From contig NZ_CALPCB010000006.1 of NCBI RefSeq assembly GCF_943192895.1, positions 1 through 64,000 on the forward strand: a stretch of DNA of 64,000 nt, given 5' to 3'. The notes beneath the pieces were generated by a model, which saw only the letters and a program-made list of their open reading frames with translations, had not been told where the DNA came from and ran no database searches. Source of the stretch: Veillonella_A intestinalis. Its GTDB lineage: Bacteria > Bacillota > Negativicutes > Veillonellales > Veillonellaceae. Position 1 is the first letter of the stretch, and every line of letters begins with the position of its first letter. A program made the translations under genes and the position numbers. This document shows positions 48,714 to 57,415 of this stretch, one piece after another.

Positions 48714-48745
48714 AATGCGTCCGTTACTCATAGTACGGACGCATC
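48714..48745 (-). terminator. Terminator of the HMA gene
   Basis: On the minus strand perfect 10-nt arms (ATGCGTCCGT and ACGGACGCAT) around a 10-nt loop, followed by TTTATG, just after the HMA gene stop. It overlaps the cupin gene's upstream region. Confidence 0.85.
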
Positions 48746-48751
48746 ACAAAC

Positions 48752-49063
48752 TTACTTAAATAAACGTTTTAAAGTACCCATAAGCCCGCCATGTTCGTGA
48801 CCATGAGTAGCTGCTGATACAGACGCCACATCAAAACCAGTAGCATCAATTGCTTCTTTAATAGCATCAGCATTAACTTTATTGCTATCATAAGCAATTG
48901 TCACATCTTTAGACTTCAAATCCACTTCAGCAGACATAACACCAGGCAAACCTAATACAGCTGTTTTTACTGTATTTTCGCAATTACTGCACATCATACC
49001 TGGCACATTAAATACTTGTTGATGAGTGTGGCCAGTGCTGCCACAACCGCAATCTTTACACAT
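48752..49063 (-). CDS. Heavy-metal-associated (CopZ-like) domain protein
   Basis: 103 residues with an N-terminal Cys-rich head (CKDCGCG), one HMA ferredoxin-like domain with the metal-binding GMMCSNC, and a His-rich end (HGHEHGG). CopZ-like chaperones hand copper(I) to a P-type ATPase, but none is encoded here. The extra Cys and His patches suggest more metal sites. The start at 49063 is set by GGAGG upstream; the longer frame to 49132 runs through the tatA terminator. Confidence 0.88.
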   Translation of the reverse strand: MCKDCGCGSTGHTHQQVFNVPGMMCSNCENTVKTAVLGLPGVMSAEVDLKSKDVTIAYDSNKVNADAIKEAIDATGFDVASVSAATHGHEHGGLMGTLKRLFK

Positions 49064-49089
49064 ATATAAACCTCCAATCACAAAAGTCA

Positions 49090-49128
49090 TAAAGACCTCC
49101 CTAGGGCCTAACGGCATAGGGAGGCCTT
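49090..49128 (-). terminator. Terminator of tatA
   Basis: On the minus strand AAGGCCTCCCTA pairs with TAGGGAGGTCTT (one G-U) around a 13-nt loop, followed by TTATG, 12 nt after the tatA stop. Confidence 0.85.
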
Positions 49129-49139
49129 GCATAGTTTAC

Positions 49140-49376
49140 TTATTCAGCATCTTTATGCTTTTTATCATTAATAGCGCCCGCTTCTACATCAATAGTTTCC
49201 ACTTTAGCTACATCAGATACTTTTTCTTCTTTTTTCTTATCTGAACTTACTGCATCTTTAAATTCATTAATGCCCTTACCAATGGCTTTGCCTACTTCTG
49301 GTAGCTTACCTGGTCCGAACACAACCAGTGCAATGATAAGCACTAAGATTAATTCTTGTGTTCCGAAATTAAACAT
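49140..49376 (-). CDS. tatA: Sec-independent translocase subunit TatA
   Basis: Forms the pore of the twin-arginine system for folded proteins. The 78 residues have one N-terminal membrane helix (TQELILVLIIALVVFGPGKLPE), the conserved FGPGKLPE hinge, an amphipathic helix with GKAIGKGINEFKDA, and a charged tail. The start at 49376 is set by GAGGTG 6 nt upstream; the GTG at 49385 lies inside this site. tatC is not in the window. Confidence 0.95.
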   Translation of the reverse strand: MFNFGTQELILVLIIALVVFGPGKLPEVGKAIGKGINEFKDAVSSDKKKEEKVSDVAKVETIDVEAGAINDKKHKDAE

Positions 49377-49483
49377 AATTTTCACCTCGTTTAGCTACAA
49401 TAATAATCGTTTCTCTTTACAGTGTAACACGAAAAGAACCTAAATAGCTATAGATGAGTCATAGCAAATTGTCAATTTAAACA

Positions 49484-50230
49484 TTAATTTTTAGCGGCTT
49501 TGTCAACGTACCAAACAACTTCCTCTTGCGACAATACAGCCCCCGGTAATACATGACCAATTCGATCTTGCCAAGGTTCATCCATATAATCAGCCCGCTG
49601 ACGCAATACACGGCCTAAAGCCGCCGCTTTAGATTCACCAACAACGGTAAACCATACATGTTTCGCTTTGGCTAAAAATGGGAACGACATGCTCACGCGT
49701 TGCCATACTTTGCCATCAGTTACAGGAATCACAGCACGACTTTCTTCTTCTAACGCGGTAGAACGAGCAAATAAAGAGGCCGTATGTCCATCATCACCAA
49801 GACCAAGTAGGGCTAAATCAACACCTTCTTTTTCACAAGCCCGCAACACCATCATGACTTCTTTTTCATAAGCATCCGCTGCTTCCTCTACCGTACCACT
49901 ATTAGTTGGCACTGGATAAAAATGGCTGCTACCACCAATATAAGCAAATAAACGCTCTTTAGCACGATAGAAATTATTATCTGGATCAGTATGTGGCACA
50001 AAGCGCTCATCAACCCAAAGAAAATAAATCCGTTCCCAATCAAGTTGCTTGCGATATTCATCAGTATTCAATAGTTCAAACAATGTATTGGGCGTAGTAC
50101 CGCCAGAAATAGCGACTACACAAGAACCAGTATCGGCAATACATTGATTAGTCAACGCGACAAAGGCATTTGCTACTGCTTCAGCCACTTCTTGTGGCGT
50201 TTCAAAGGAATGAATTATATCTTGCGCCAT
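49484..50230 (-). CDS. pgl: 6-phosphogluconolactonase
   Basis: Hydrolyses 6-phosphogluconolactone, the second step of the oxidative pentose phosphate path. The 248 residues match the SOL/DevB type with AISGGTTPNTLFELL, WVDERFVPHTDPDNNF and LLGLGDDGHTASLF. The gene overlaps the zwf 3' end by 16 nt and follows AAGGGGG, so both are coupled in one operon. Confidence 0.96.
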   Translation of the reverse strand: MAQDIIHSFETPQEVAEAVANAFVALTNQCIADTGSCVVAISGGTTPNTLFELLNTDEYRKQLDWERIYFLWVDERFVPHTDPDNNFYRAKERLFAYIGGSSHFYPVPTNSGTVEEAADAYEKEVMMVLRACEKEGVDLALLGLGDDGHTASLFARSTALEEESRAVIPVTDGKVWQRVSMSFPFLAKAKHVWFTVVGESKAAALGRVLRQRADYMDEPWQDRIGHVLPGAVLSQEEVVWYVDKAAKN

Positions 50231-51747
50231 TGTAAGGATCCCCCTTCCAAAATCTCGTTGGTTTCTTTTGGCCCTTCACTAAAGGCAGGATAGAAACAAA
50301 GCGGCACATCATCAGCATTCGCCTCCCACGCACGCAATAAAGGCATAAATAACTGCCAAGATGCTTCAACTGTATCATTGCGCACAAAGAGTGTCTGATC
50401 ACCTAAAAGAGCATCTAAAATCAAGCGTTCATAAGCATCTGGAATATCTTCCCCTTGCATGAAATCACTATAGGAAAAGTCCATATCTAAAGTGTTTACA
50501 CATAACTTAGAGCCAGGCGCCTTCACTTCAATAGATAAGCCCATACCTTCGTGAGGCTGCATCCGTAATAACAACACATTTTGATTAAAGTCTTTAGGAC
50601 GAATTGGTCTAAAAATGGAATGTGGAATTGGCTTAAACGTAATCGCAATTTCACTAGACTTCTTAGGTAAACGCTTGCCCGTTCTCATATAAAACGGCAC
50701 GCCACGCCAACGCCAATTATCAATGAATAGTTTCAAAGCTACATAGGTCTCTGTTTGCGAACGAGGATTTACTCCTTCTTCTTTGCGATAGCCTGCTGCT
50801 GGTCTATCAGAATCAACGGACTCTACATATTGACCACGCACGGCAATTTGACCAAGTTCTTGTTCTTCTAATGGACGAATGGATGAAATTAATTTTGCTA
50901 TTTCATCACGATATGCATCCGCTTCAAATACGGCCGGTGGTTCCATTGCAATGAGCGATAACATTTGCACCATATGATTCTGGAACATATCACGCAAAGC
51001 ACCGGCTTTGTCATAATAACCAGCTCGTTTTTCTACACCTAATTCTTCCGCTACCGTGATTTCCACTTTTTCAATATAAGTGTGATTCCATAGCGGTTCA
51101 AAAATAGAATTAGCAAAGCGGAGCATTAAAATATTCTGTACTGTTTCTTTACCTAAATAATGGTCAATACGATATGTCTGGGATTCCTTAATATATCGTT
51201 TTAACGATTTATCTAGAGCTACGGCACTTTCTAAATCATGTCCAAATGGTTTTTCAATAATTACGCGTGCCCAAGCCTCATCTTCAGCTAATAAGCCTTG
51301 CTCTGCTAAGCCCTTTACAATCGGCTCAAACATAGTTGGCGGCATAGCTAAATAGAATAAAGCATTCCCTTCTGTACCATGGACATCACTCACACGAGTT
51401 AATTCCGATTGTAAACGCTTAAAAGTATCCGCTTCGGTATATTGCCCAGCTACATAGGAAAAACGCGACAAGAAGTCCTCTGTCACTGTATCACCATTAG
51501 CTAGCATAGATTCACGCACTTCTGCTTGAAACTCTTCATTACTCATTTCTGTGCGCGCTACACCAACTACTGCAAATTTCTCTGGTAATAATTTTCGTTC
51601 AAACAATGCATATATAGCGGGTAACAATTTTCGTTTCGTCAAATCACCAGAAGCCCCAAAAATTACGATAGCTCCTGGACCTGGTGCCGATTCAACACAT
51701 AATTGTTCTCGGCAGTTATACGAAACTGTCATTGGTTTTGCACTCAT
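50215..51747 (-). CDS. zwf: Glucose-6-phosphate 1-dehydrogenase
   Basis: Oxidises glucose-6-phosphate and makes NADPH. The 510 residues contain the N-terminal nucleotide motif FGASGDLTKRKL, the active-site RIDHYLGKETVQN and EKPFGHD. The start at 51747 is an ATG 10 nt after AGGAG; an in-frame TTG three codons earlier is possible. It is the first gene of the zwf-pgl operon. The gap 51757-51964 holds nothing I can support. Confidence 0.96.
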   Translation of the reverse strand: MSAKPMTVSYNCREQLCVESAPGPGAIVIFGASGDLTKRKLLPAIYALFERKLLPEKFAVVGVARTEMSNEEFQAEVRESMLANGDTVTEDFLSRFSYVAGQYTEADTFKRLQSELTRVSDVHGTEGNALFYLAMPPTMFEPIVKGLAEQGLLAEDEAWARVIIEKPFGHDLESAVALDKSLKRYIKESQTYRIDHYLGKETVQNILMLRFANSIFEPLWNHTYIEKVEITVAEELGVEKRAGYYDKAGALRDMFQNHMVQMLSLIAMEPPAVFEADAYRDEIAKLISSIRPLEEQELGQIAVRGQYVESVDSDRPAAGYRKEEGVNPRSQTETYVALKLFIDNWRWRGVPFYMRTGKRLPKKSSEIAITFKPIPHSIFRPIRPKDFNQNVLLLRMQPHEGMGLSIEVKAPGSKLCVNTLDMDFSYSDFMQGEDIPDAYERLILDALLGDQTLFVRNDTVEASWQLFMPLLRAWEANADDVPLCFYPAFSEGPKETNEILEGGSLQWRKI

Positions 51748-51964
51748 TGTTAGCAATCTCCTATACTATAGAATATCATTATATGCTTACTCTAGCACAA
51801 AATGAGAAGAACTTCAATATACGGGTATAAGAAAACGACTGCATAGAAGATACTTCTTAAGCGCACAATATACAACAGTAGCCAATTCATAACAAATAAG
51901 TATACAATCACCTTTGACGACGTAATATTTATAACTATGCAAATTTCACAATCATATATAAAAA

Positions 51965-52010
51965 TAAAAAATAACCGCCTCAAGTTTTTACAAACTTAAG
52001 ACGGTTATTC
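51965..52010 (-). terminator. Terminator of cstA
   Basis: On the minus strand ATAACCGTCTTAAGTT pairs with AACTTGAGGCGGTTAT (G-U pairs) around a 6-nt loop, followed by a T run, 38 nt after the cstA stop. Confidence 0.9.
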
Positions 52011-52047
52011 TTATAGTAATGTCATTCAAACCATAGTTATGTAGAGA

Positions 52048-53886
52048 CTATTTCACTTCTACATTAGCAGTGCCATATTTTTTAAGGCTTTCTGCTTCGA
52101 TTTCTTCTTGGGTACGATAGCTTTGAGGCATCTTAGCCAAGCGAATCCAGCTGCGAACAGCTTCTACCAACACGATAACAATCATAAGGAACATAACTAA
52201 GCTAAACGCCACAAGTGTCCATTTGCCAGCTGGAATATAGCTATAGAACACGTTTTCAAAATCTGCGGCAATGGCAATAATAGCCATGAAGAAACAAGGT
52301 ACCGCCGTTACCCAAGCGTAACGTTTATGGCCAAGGCGCATAATAACAGTCGTACCAACAGCTAAGGTCATAGTCCCTAATAACTGGTTAGATACACCAA
52401 ATAATGGCCAGATAATACCGATGTTACCTTGTAATACGAGGTAACCCCACATGATACAGATAAGAGCTGCACAGCCATATACGCCAGGAGCCCAGTTAAC
52501 GTTTTCAAGTGGTTTGTAGAAACGGCCTAATAATTCTTGTAATAAATAACGACCTACACGAGTACCAGCATCGATTAATGTCATGATGAACAATGCTTCA
52601 AACATGATACAGAAGTGGTACCAGTAACCCATTAAATGATCCATATTAGGCAATTTAGAGAAAATATGAGCCATACCAACAGCTAATGATACAGCACCAC
52701 CTGGACGGTGCATTAAATCTTCCCCTACCATAGCCGATAAGGCTGGCAATTCATGAACCTGTAAGCCTAACGCTTTAAAGGATTCAGCCGTAGAGTTAAT
52801 AGCAAAGTAATCATCTGGATGTAATGCTGTAGCCGCAATCAACGCCATCATAGCGATGAAGGCTTCTGTAAGCATCGCACCATAACCGATAGGTAAAATT
52901 TCACGTTCATTAGTAATCATCTTAGGTGTTGTACCAGTCGCAATTACTGTATGGAAACCGGATAAAGCACCACAAGCGATAGTAATAAAGATGAATGGGA
53001 ATACAGACCCTTTCAATACAGGGCCACCACCATGAACAAATTGTGTCACAGCTGGCATCTGAATTACAGGCATTACGATGATAATACCAAGTGCTAATGC
53101 GCCAATAGTACCGATTTTTAAGTATGTGGACAAATAGTCACGAGGTGCCAACAATAACCAAACTGGTAAAGCGGCTGCAAAGAAACCATATACAGCTAAC
53201 ATGATTTCAATAGTTTGCAAGTCATACGTAAACCAATGCGCATATGGAGATGCTGCTACTTCTGGGCCATAGAAAATAGCCGCAAAGATAAGCGCTACCC
53301 CAATAACTGTCGCTTCTTGAATCTTACCAGGGCGTAACCAACGTAAGTAAATCCCTACAAAAACAGCAATCGGAATTGTCATACTTACGGAGAAGAAACC
53401 CCAAGCGGAATTGTGAAGAGCATTAGCAACTACTACGGCCATCCCTGCTAAGGTAATGATAAGCAAGAATAAAGTAGCTAACATAGCGCCTACACTAGCT
53501 AAATTGGAAATTTCTTCTTTGGCAATATCGGCAATCGATTTGCCATCATAGCGAACAGAGGCAAATAAAATTACCATATCATGCACAGCACCAGCTACTA
53601 CGGACCCAATTAAGATCCAAAGTAAACCTGGCAAATAACCAAATTGCGCTGCAATAACTGGACCTACTAATGGACCAGCACCGGCAATAGCTGCAAAATG
53701 GTGACCAAATGTTACCCACTTATTTGTAGGTACATAGTCATGGCCGTCATTGTGAACGACCGCTGGTGTAGGACGGAATTGGTCCAACACCAATACCTTC
53801 GACGCAAGGAATGCCCCGTAGAAGCGATACGCTAAGACGAGGATACACGCCGAGGCGATTACTAGATACAAACCATTCATTTCCAC
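52048..53886 (-). CDS. cstA: CstA-family carbon-starvation/pyruvate transporter
   Basis: Inner-membrane carrier of the CstA/BtsT family (pyruvate or peptide uptake). The 612 residues form about 16 hydrophobic helices with the family's conserved GHHFAAIAGAGPLVGP near residue 62. GTG is the start codon: GGAGGTG is followed by seven T residues and then GTG (53884-53886); an ATG lies two codons later but is too far. The leader ends in a hairpin that covers this ribosome site. Pyruvate is a plausible substrate in this metabolism, but inferred. Confidence 0.93.
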   Translation of the reverse strand: MEMNGLYLVIASACILVLAYRFYGAFLASKVLVLDQFRPTPAVVHNDGHDYVPTNKWVTFGHHFAAIAGAGPLVGPVIAAQFGYLPGLLWILIGSVVAGAVHDMVILFASVRYDGKSIADIAKEEISNLASVGAMLATLFLLIITLAGMAVVVANALHNSAWGFFSVSMTIPIAVFVGIYLRWLRPGKIQEATVIGVALIFAAIFYGPEVAASPYAHWFTYDLQTIEIMLAVYGFFAAALPVWLLLAPRDYLSTYLKIGTIGALALGIIIVMPVIQMPAVTQFVHGGGPVLKGSVFPFIFITIACGALSGFHTVIATGTTPKMITNEREILPIGYGAMLTEAFIAMMALIAATALHPDDYFAINSTAESFKALGLQVHELPALSAMVGEDLMHRPGGAVSLAVGMAHIFSKLPNMDHLMGYWYHFCIMFEALFIMTLIDAGTRVGRYLLQELLGRFYKPLENVNWAPGVYGCAALICIMWGYLVLQGNIGIIWPLFGVSNQLLGTMTLAVGTTVIMRLGHKRYAWVTAVPCFFMAIIAIAADFENVFYSYIPAGKWTLVAFSLVMFLMIVIVLVEAVRSWIRLAKMPQSYRTQEEIEAESLKKYGTANVEVK

Positions 53887-54208
53887 AAAAAAACACCTCC
53901 AGTGTTTTATAACAACACTGAAGGTGATGGCTCACATTCAAAATAAATAAGAGCAGAATAATAATCGATGCGTCCTCACAAACAATGTTGCTATTAAGGG
54001 AGCGTATATTCTTCTAGACATCTGGTCTATATCGCCGCTCACTAACAACCAATGTTGGGGTCACAAGCTGACATTGTATAAACCGCTGTCTAACTGTGAT
54101 TACATCCTCCCAATGGCGTAAGTCACAAATTCACTGGAAACTCTAACAAACAACACCTAGAAATTTATCAATTCTTTCGCATACTTATGCCAAAATGCAA
54201 TCTTTCAT
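53887..54208 (-). promoter_or_regulatory. Structured 5' leader of cstA with a terminator/SD-blocking hairpin
   Basis: About 320 nt from the promoter to the GTG. The last element is a 13-bp stem (53914-53926 with 53894-53906, one G-U) with a 7-nt loop and then T7 (53887-53893). Its 3' arm contains the Shine-Dalgarno GGAGGTG, so one hairpin can both end transcription and hide the ribosome site. Upstream, GGGAG (about 54107-54111) may pair with CTCCC (53999-54001 region). The word CAACATTG occurs twice. No known riboswitch signature was recognised. Confidence 0.7.
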
Positions 54209-54214
54209 GTACCT

Positions 54215-54242
54215 ATTTTACATCGATTCTTAACTGTGTCAA
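54215..54242 (-). promoter_or_regulatory. cstA promoter
   Basis: On the minus strand a perfect -35 TTGACA (54237-54242) and a -10 TAAAAT (54215-54220) are 16 nt apart. It sets the start of the long leader at about 54208. Confidence 0.7.
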
Positions 54243-54305
54243 TTATCATTTATGAATAATAGATTAATTATAGGCTGATTTAGTATACAATCGTCAAAAA
54301 AACGT

Positions 54306-55295
54306 CTATTCGGATTCTCCTATAAAATCAGTAGGCATCGAGGGTTTTAGGCTCTTATGCTTTTGACGTATAGACGCAAAAATAGCACCTGAAATATTGT
54401 GCCACACACTAAAAATTGCCCCTGGTAATGTTGCTAATGGATTCATAGCAAAATGCAAGGTTGCTAGCGATACGGCTAAACCACTATTTTGCATCCCCAC
54501 TTCAATGGCAATGGCCGTAGCTTTAGGATAGGTGGTTCGTAACAGTTTAGCCGCCACAAGTCCCAAGCACATGCCAATGATATTATGCAGGATAACCACC
54601 GCTAAAACCAATAAACCAGCAGTAAATATTTTAGTCACATTGACCGAAATAATACCGGCAATAATCATTACAATAGCTACTGACGAAACTAAAGGCATGC
54701 AAGCCAAAAGAGCTTCTAATTTTTTGCCAAAGAAATGATGAATTGCAATGCCTATCAATACAGGCAACAATACGACTTTCACGACAGACAACACCATAGC
54801 TAAAAAGGACACTTCTACCCAAGTGCCACCTAGCGAAAAAATTAAAAATGGTGTAATCAAAGGCGCCAACAAAGTTGAGGCAATCGTCATCCCTACTGAT
54901 AAGGCGACATCCCCTTTAGCAATATAGGTAATTACATTACTCGCCGTCCCCCCAGGACAACAGCCTACCAAAATAACACCTATGGCAATATCCGTAGGCA
55001 ACTGTAACGCTTGGCAAAGAATATAAGCGGTAATAGGCATAATCGTATACTGAAGCAATATGCCGCCTAACAAGATTTCTTTTGGATTGGCCCAAACAAT
55101 TTTAAAATCTTGGGCTTTAATAGATAATCCCATACCAAACATGGCTACCCCTAAAAACACCGAGGTATAACTAACGGTCCAACTAAATAATTCGGGAGTC
55201 CAACAAGCCCAAATCGTAAAGGCAATAATAATAACACCAATATACTTAGTAATCATAGTAGTAATACGTTGTAAGCTAAGCACAAGTCCATTCAT
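54306..55295 (-). CDS. panS: BASS-family transporter, PanS-like (pantoate/ketopantoate)
   Basis: Ten hydrophobic helices of the bile acid:sodium symporter family in 329 residues, with the CCPGGTASNVITYIAKGDVALS motif and a second-half AIEVGMQNSGLAV. Linkage to panC and panD fits PanS, a BASS protein known in Salmonella to take up pantothenate precursors. The start at 55295 is set by AAGGAGG 6 nt upstream, 22 nt after the panC stop. The exact substrate is inferred. Confidence 0.82.
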   Translation of the reverse strand: MNGLVLSLQRITTMITKYIGVIIIAFTIWACWTPELFSWTVSYTSVFLGVAMFGMGLSIKAQDFKIVWANPKEILLGGILLQYTIMPITAYILCQALQLPTDIAIGVILVGCCPGGTASNVITYIAKGDVALSVGMTIASTLLAPLITPFLIFSLGGTWVEVSFLAMVLSVVKVVLLPVLIGIAIHHFFGKKLEALLACMPLVSSVAIVMIIAGIISVNVTKIFTAGLLVLAVVILHNIIGMCLGLVAAKLLRTTYPKATAIAIEVGMQNSGLAVSLATLHFAMNPLATLPGAIFSVWHNISGAIFASIRQKHKSLKPSMPTDFIGESE

Positions 55296-55317
55296 AGCAG
55301 CCTCCTTACGCATTCGC

Positions 55318-56172
55318 CTAATTCTTCTCATCTAAAGGATTAAAACTAAAATTATCAATAAGGCGCGTTTTACCAATATACACCGCCATAGCTACTAATA
55401 CAGGTTGTTCAATAGTCTCAACATCTTCCATAGTCAAAGCATCAATTACTTTTACATATTCAATAGTAGCCATTGGCTCCTTAGCAATGATATCCTTCAT
55501 GGCCTCTTCTAATTCAGCTGCTTTTAGGCCTACTTTAATATGATCCTGGCCATAAAAAATACTGCGAGATAGGCAAAGGGCTGCTTCTCGTTCAGCAGGG
55601 GATAAATACGTATTGCGTGAAGATTTCGCTAGTCCATCTGCTTCACGCACAATCGGGCAACCCACAATCTCTAATGGCATATTTAAATCCTTTACCATTT
55701 TACGAATAATCGCCAATTGTTGCGCATCCTTTTCACCAAAATATGCTTTATCAGGTGTGACAATATTAAATAGCTTAGTTACAACCGTGCAAACACCATG
55801 GAAATGAATGGGGCGACTTACACCGCACAAATGCTCATTCATATCTTTTACAACAACCGACACTTTAGGATTATCATACATTTCAGTAGGCTCTGGACGG
55901 AACATAATATGGGCCCCCAAGCTTTCACACAAAGCGGCATCACGAGCCTCATCACGTGGATAGGCCTCCAAATCTTCAGTAGGCCCGAATTGAGTGGGAT
56001 TGACAAAGGTTGACACTACCACTTTATCATTTTCTGCCACAGCCCGTTGAATTAAAGAAGCGTGACCCTCATGTAAAAAACCCATTGTTGGCACAAAACC
56101 TACTGTCTTTCCTTCTTGGCGCCAAGCGGTAACCATAGCTCGCACCTCACTAATAGTTGTTATGATTTTCAT
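55318..56172 (-). CDS. panC: Pantothenate synthetase (pantoate-beta-alanine ligase)
   Basis: Joins pantoate and beta-alanine with ATP to make pantothenate. The 284 residues have the nucleotide-binding PTMGFLHEGH (28-37), the FVNPTQFG loop, FGEKDAQQL, and the KSSRNTYLS segment of the family. It lies between panD and panS on the same strand. panB, which makes ketopantoate, is not seen, which fits uptake of a precursor. Confidence 0.97.
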   Translation of the reverse strand: MKIITTISEVRAMVTAWRQEGKTVGFVPTMGFLHEGHASLIQRAVAENDKVVVSTFVNPTQFGPTEDLEAYPRDEARDAALCESLGAHIMFRPEPTEMYDNPKVSVVVKDMNEHLCGVSRPIHFHGVCTVVTKLFNIVTPDKAYFGEKDAQQLAIIRKMVKDLNMPLEIVGCPIVREADGLAKSSRNTYLSPAEREAALCLSRSIFYGQDHIKVGLKAAELEEAMKDIIAKEPMATIEYVKVIDALTMEDVETIEQPVLVAMAVYIGKTRLIDNFSFNPLDEKN

Positions 56173-56230
56173 AATATCTCGTCCTTTCGTGATTTACGTT
56201 TGCGAAGATAGCTCTGCTCTGACAGCACAA

Positions 56231-56623
56231 TTACTTCATATCGGCTAACAAACCATGTTTTTCATAGTTTGTCACTCTTACAATCGCATTCTTCTCATCC
56301 ACAAACACAACGGACGGTTTATGATTTTCAATCTCTTCGTCAGCTAATTGACCATAAGCCATGATAATAATCATGTCCCCAGTACAAGCACAACGAGCGG
56401 CGGCACCATTCAAACAAATTACACCACTATTGGCTTCACCACTAATGGTATAAGTCTGAAAGCGTTCACCATTGTTAATATTTACAATATCCACTTTCTG
56501 ATATTCGTAGATTCCTGCTGCTTTTAACAATTCTGAATCTACTGTAATACTTCCTACATAATCAAGCTCTGCTTGTGTCACCGTAGCCCGGTGAATTTTA
56601 CCAGCTAATACTTCACGTATCAT
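56231..56623 (-). CDS. panD: Aspartate 1-decarboxylase proenzyme
   Basis: Makes beta-alanine from aspartate. The 130 residues have the self-cleavage site Gly24-Ser25 (in DYVGSITVD), which forms the pyruvoyl group, and the NGAAARCACTGD and AYGQLADEE stretches. The start at 56623 is set by AAAGGAG upstream; the frame is open to 56644. It is the first gene of panD-panC-panS and has a long leader with a terminator. Confidence 0.97.
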   Translation of the reverse strand: MIREVLAGKIHRATVTQAELDYVGSITVDSELLKAAGIYEYQKVDIVNINNGERFQTYTISGEANSGVICLNGAAARCACTGDMIIIMAYGQLADEEIENHKPSVVFVDEKNAIVRVTNYEKHGLLADMK

Positions 56624-56845
56624 GTATATCTCCTTTACTGTCATGCCTTTTTAAAGGCCAAAGCAATAAAAAAGGTGTTCGTGGAGCTATATCCATCGAA
56701 CACCTACATAGGCAAACTAAGCCTCTCCGTCTTGTATTGGACATCCTAAAGATTGCCCCTACACGGCGAGACCTTCTCTCGTCTATATATACATGAAGCA
56801 TTGTGTGTCAGATAGAGTATAGTTTCTACAGAATACTATCTCCCT
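56624..56845 (-). promoter_or_regulatory. Structured 5' leader of panD with a terminator
   Basis: About 220 nt from a TGTTATACT extended -10 (TATACT at 56850-56855) to panD. A terminator hairpin AGGTGTTCG/CGAACACCT with an inner TGGA/TCCA stem (56673-56705) is followed by six T residues (56668-56673). Upstream, several short stems are possible, such as CGAGA/TCTCG around 56750 and GGCAA/TTGCC. The Rfam pan motif occurs before pantothenate genes and is the first comparison to make; I cannot confirm it by eye. Confidence 0.65.
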
Positions 56846-56881
56846 CTGCAGTATAACATAAATTCCATCTGACTCCTAGCA

Positions 56882-57415
56882 CTATACAATTTTCTTTTCA
56901 AAATAAATAGTTTTATGACTCAAACCAGGCAGTTGAGTTATTTTAGTAATCGTAAACCCTAAGCTTATATACATATCTTTAAGCCAAGGATGCGTATCAG
57001 CAGTTCCTAACGTAACTATAGGCGCTTTTAACTGATCGCGCAATACATTAGTTTCCAACCACTGTAGCATTTTCTTAGCATATCCTTGTTGTTTAAAACG
57101 AGGAGAGGTCACAAAATGGCCAATATGAGGATATTCTCGAGGGCCTGGTTTTGGTCCCCAAGGCATCCGTAGCGTAATAGAGCTGGCTAATTGACCGTCT
57201 ACAAATAACCCATAAGTAGGGTGCGTATTCACCCAATCAAGAGCGTCTGCTTCCGTCATATGACTGGCGGAAAAGTCAACACCATGTTCTAAATTACTAG
57301 CATACCCTTCATGAAGAACTTCATAATATGCAGGCCCATCTTGAGCAGTCAATTGACGATAGCTTAACTCACCAACTACACTAACCACTGTTTGTTTAGA
57401 TTCAACTTGACTCAT
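56882..57415 (-). CDS. GNAT-family N-acetyltransferase
   Basis: 177 residues with the acetyl-CoA binding pattern HFVTSPRFKQQGYAKKML (V/I-x-x-x-x-Q/R-x-x-G-x-A/G) in the middle and a conserved Y/L-G-F end. The substrate is unknown. The ATG at 57415 overlaps the ABC ATPase stop by 4 nt (ATGA), so it belongs to the amino-acid transporter operon and may act on a transported amine or amino acid. GGAGG lies 10 nt upstream. Confidence 0.85.
   Translation of the reverse strand: MSQVESKQTVVSVVGELSYRQLTAQDGPAYYEVLHEGYASNLEHGVDFSASHMTEADALDWVNTHPTYGLFVDGQLASSITLRMPWGPKPGPREYPHIGHFVTSPRFKQQGYAKKMLQWLETNVLRDQLKAPIVTLGTADTHPWLKDMYISLGFTITKITQLPGLSHKTIYFEKKIV

Noticed and set aside
53887..54208. A T-box in the cstA leader
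   Set aside because: No GGGTGGNACCGCG-type antiterminator and no AGTA-type Stem I motif are visible, and the gene is not an amino-acid or tRNA-synthetase gene.
56613..56801. A 62-codon minus-strand frame inside the panD leader, starting MLHVYIDERR
   Set aside because: It runs through the terminator hairpin and into panD, has Arg-rich, unbalanced composition and no ribosome site. The leader is better explained as structured RNA.
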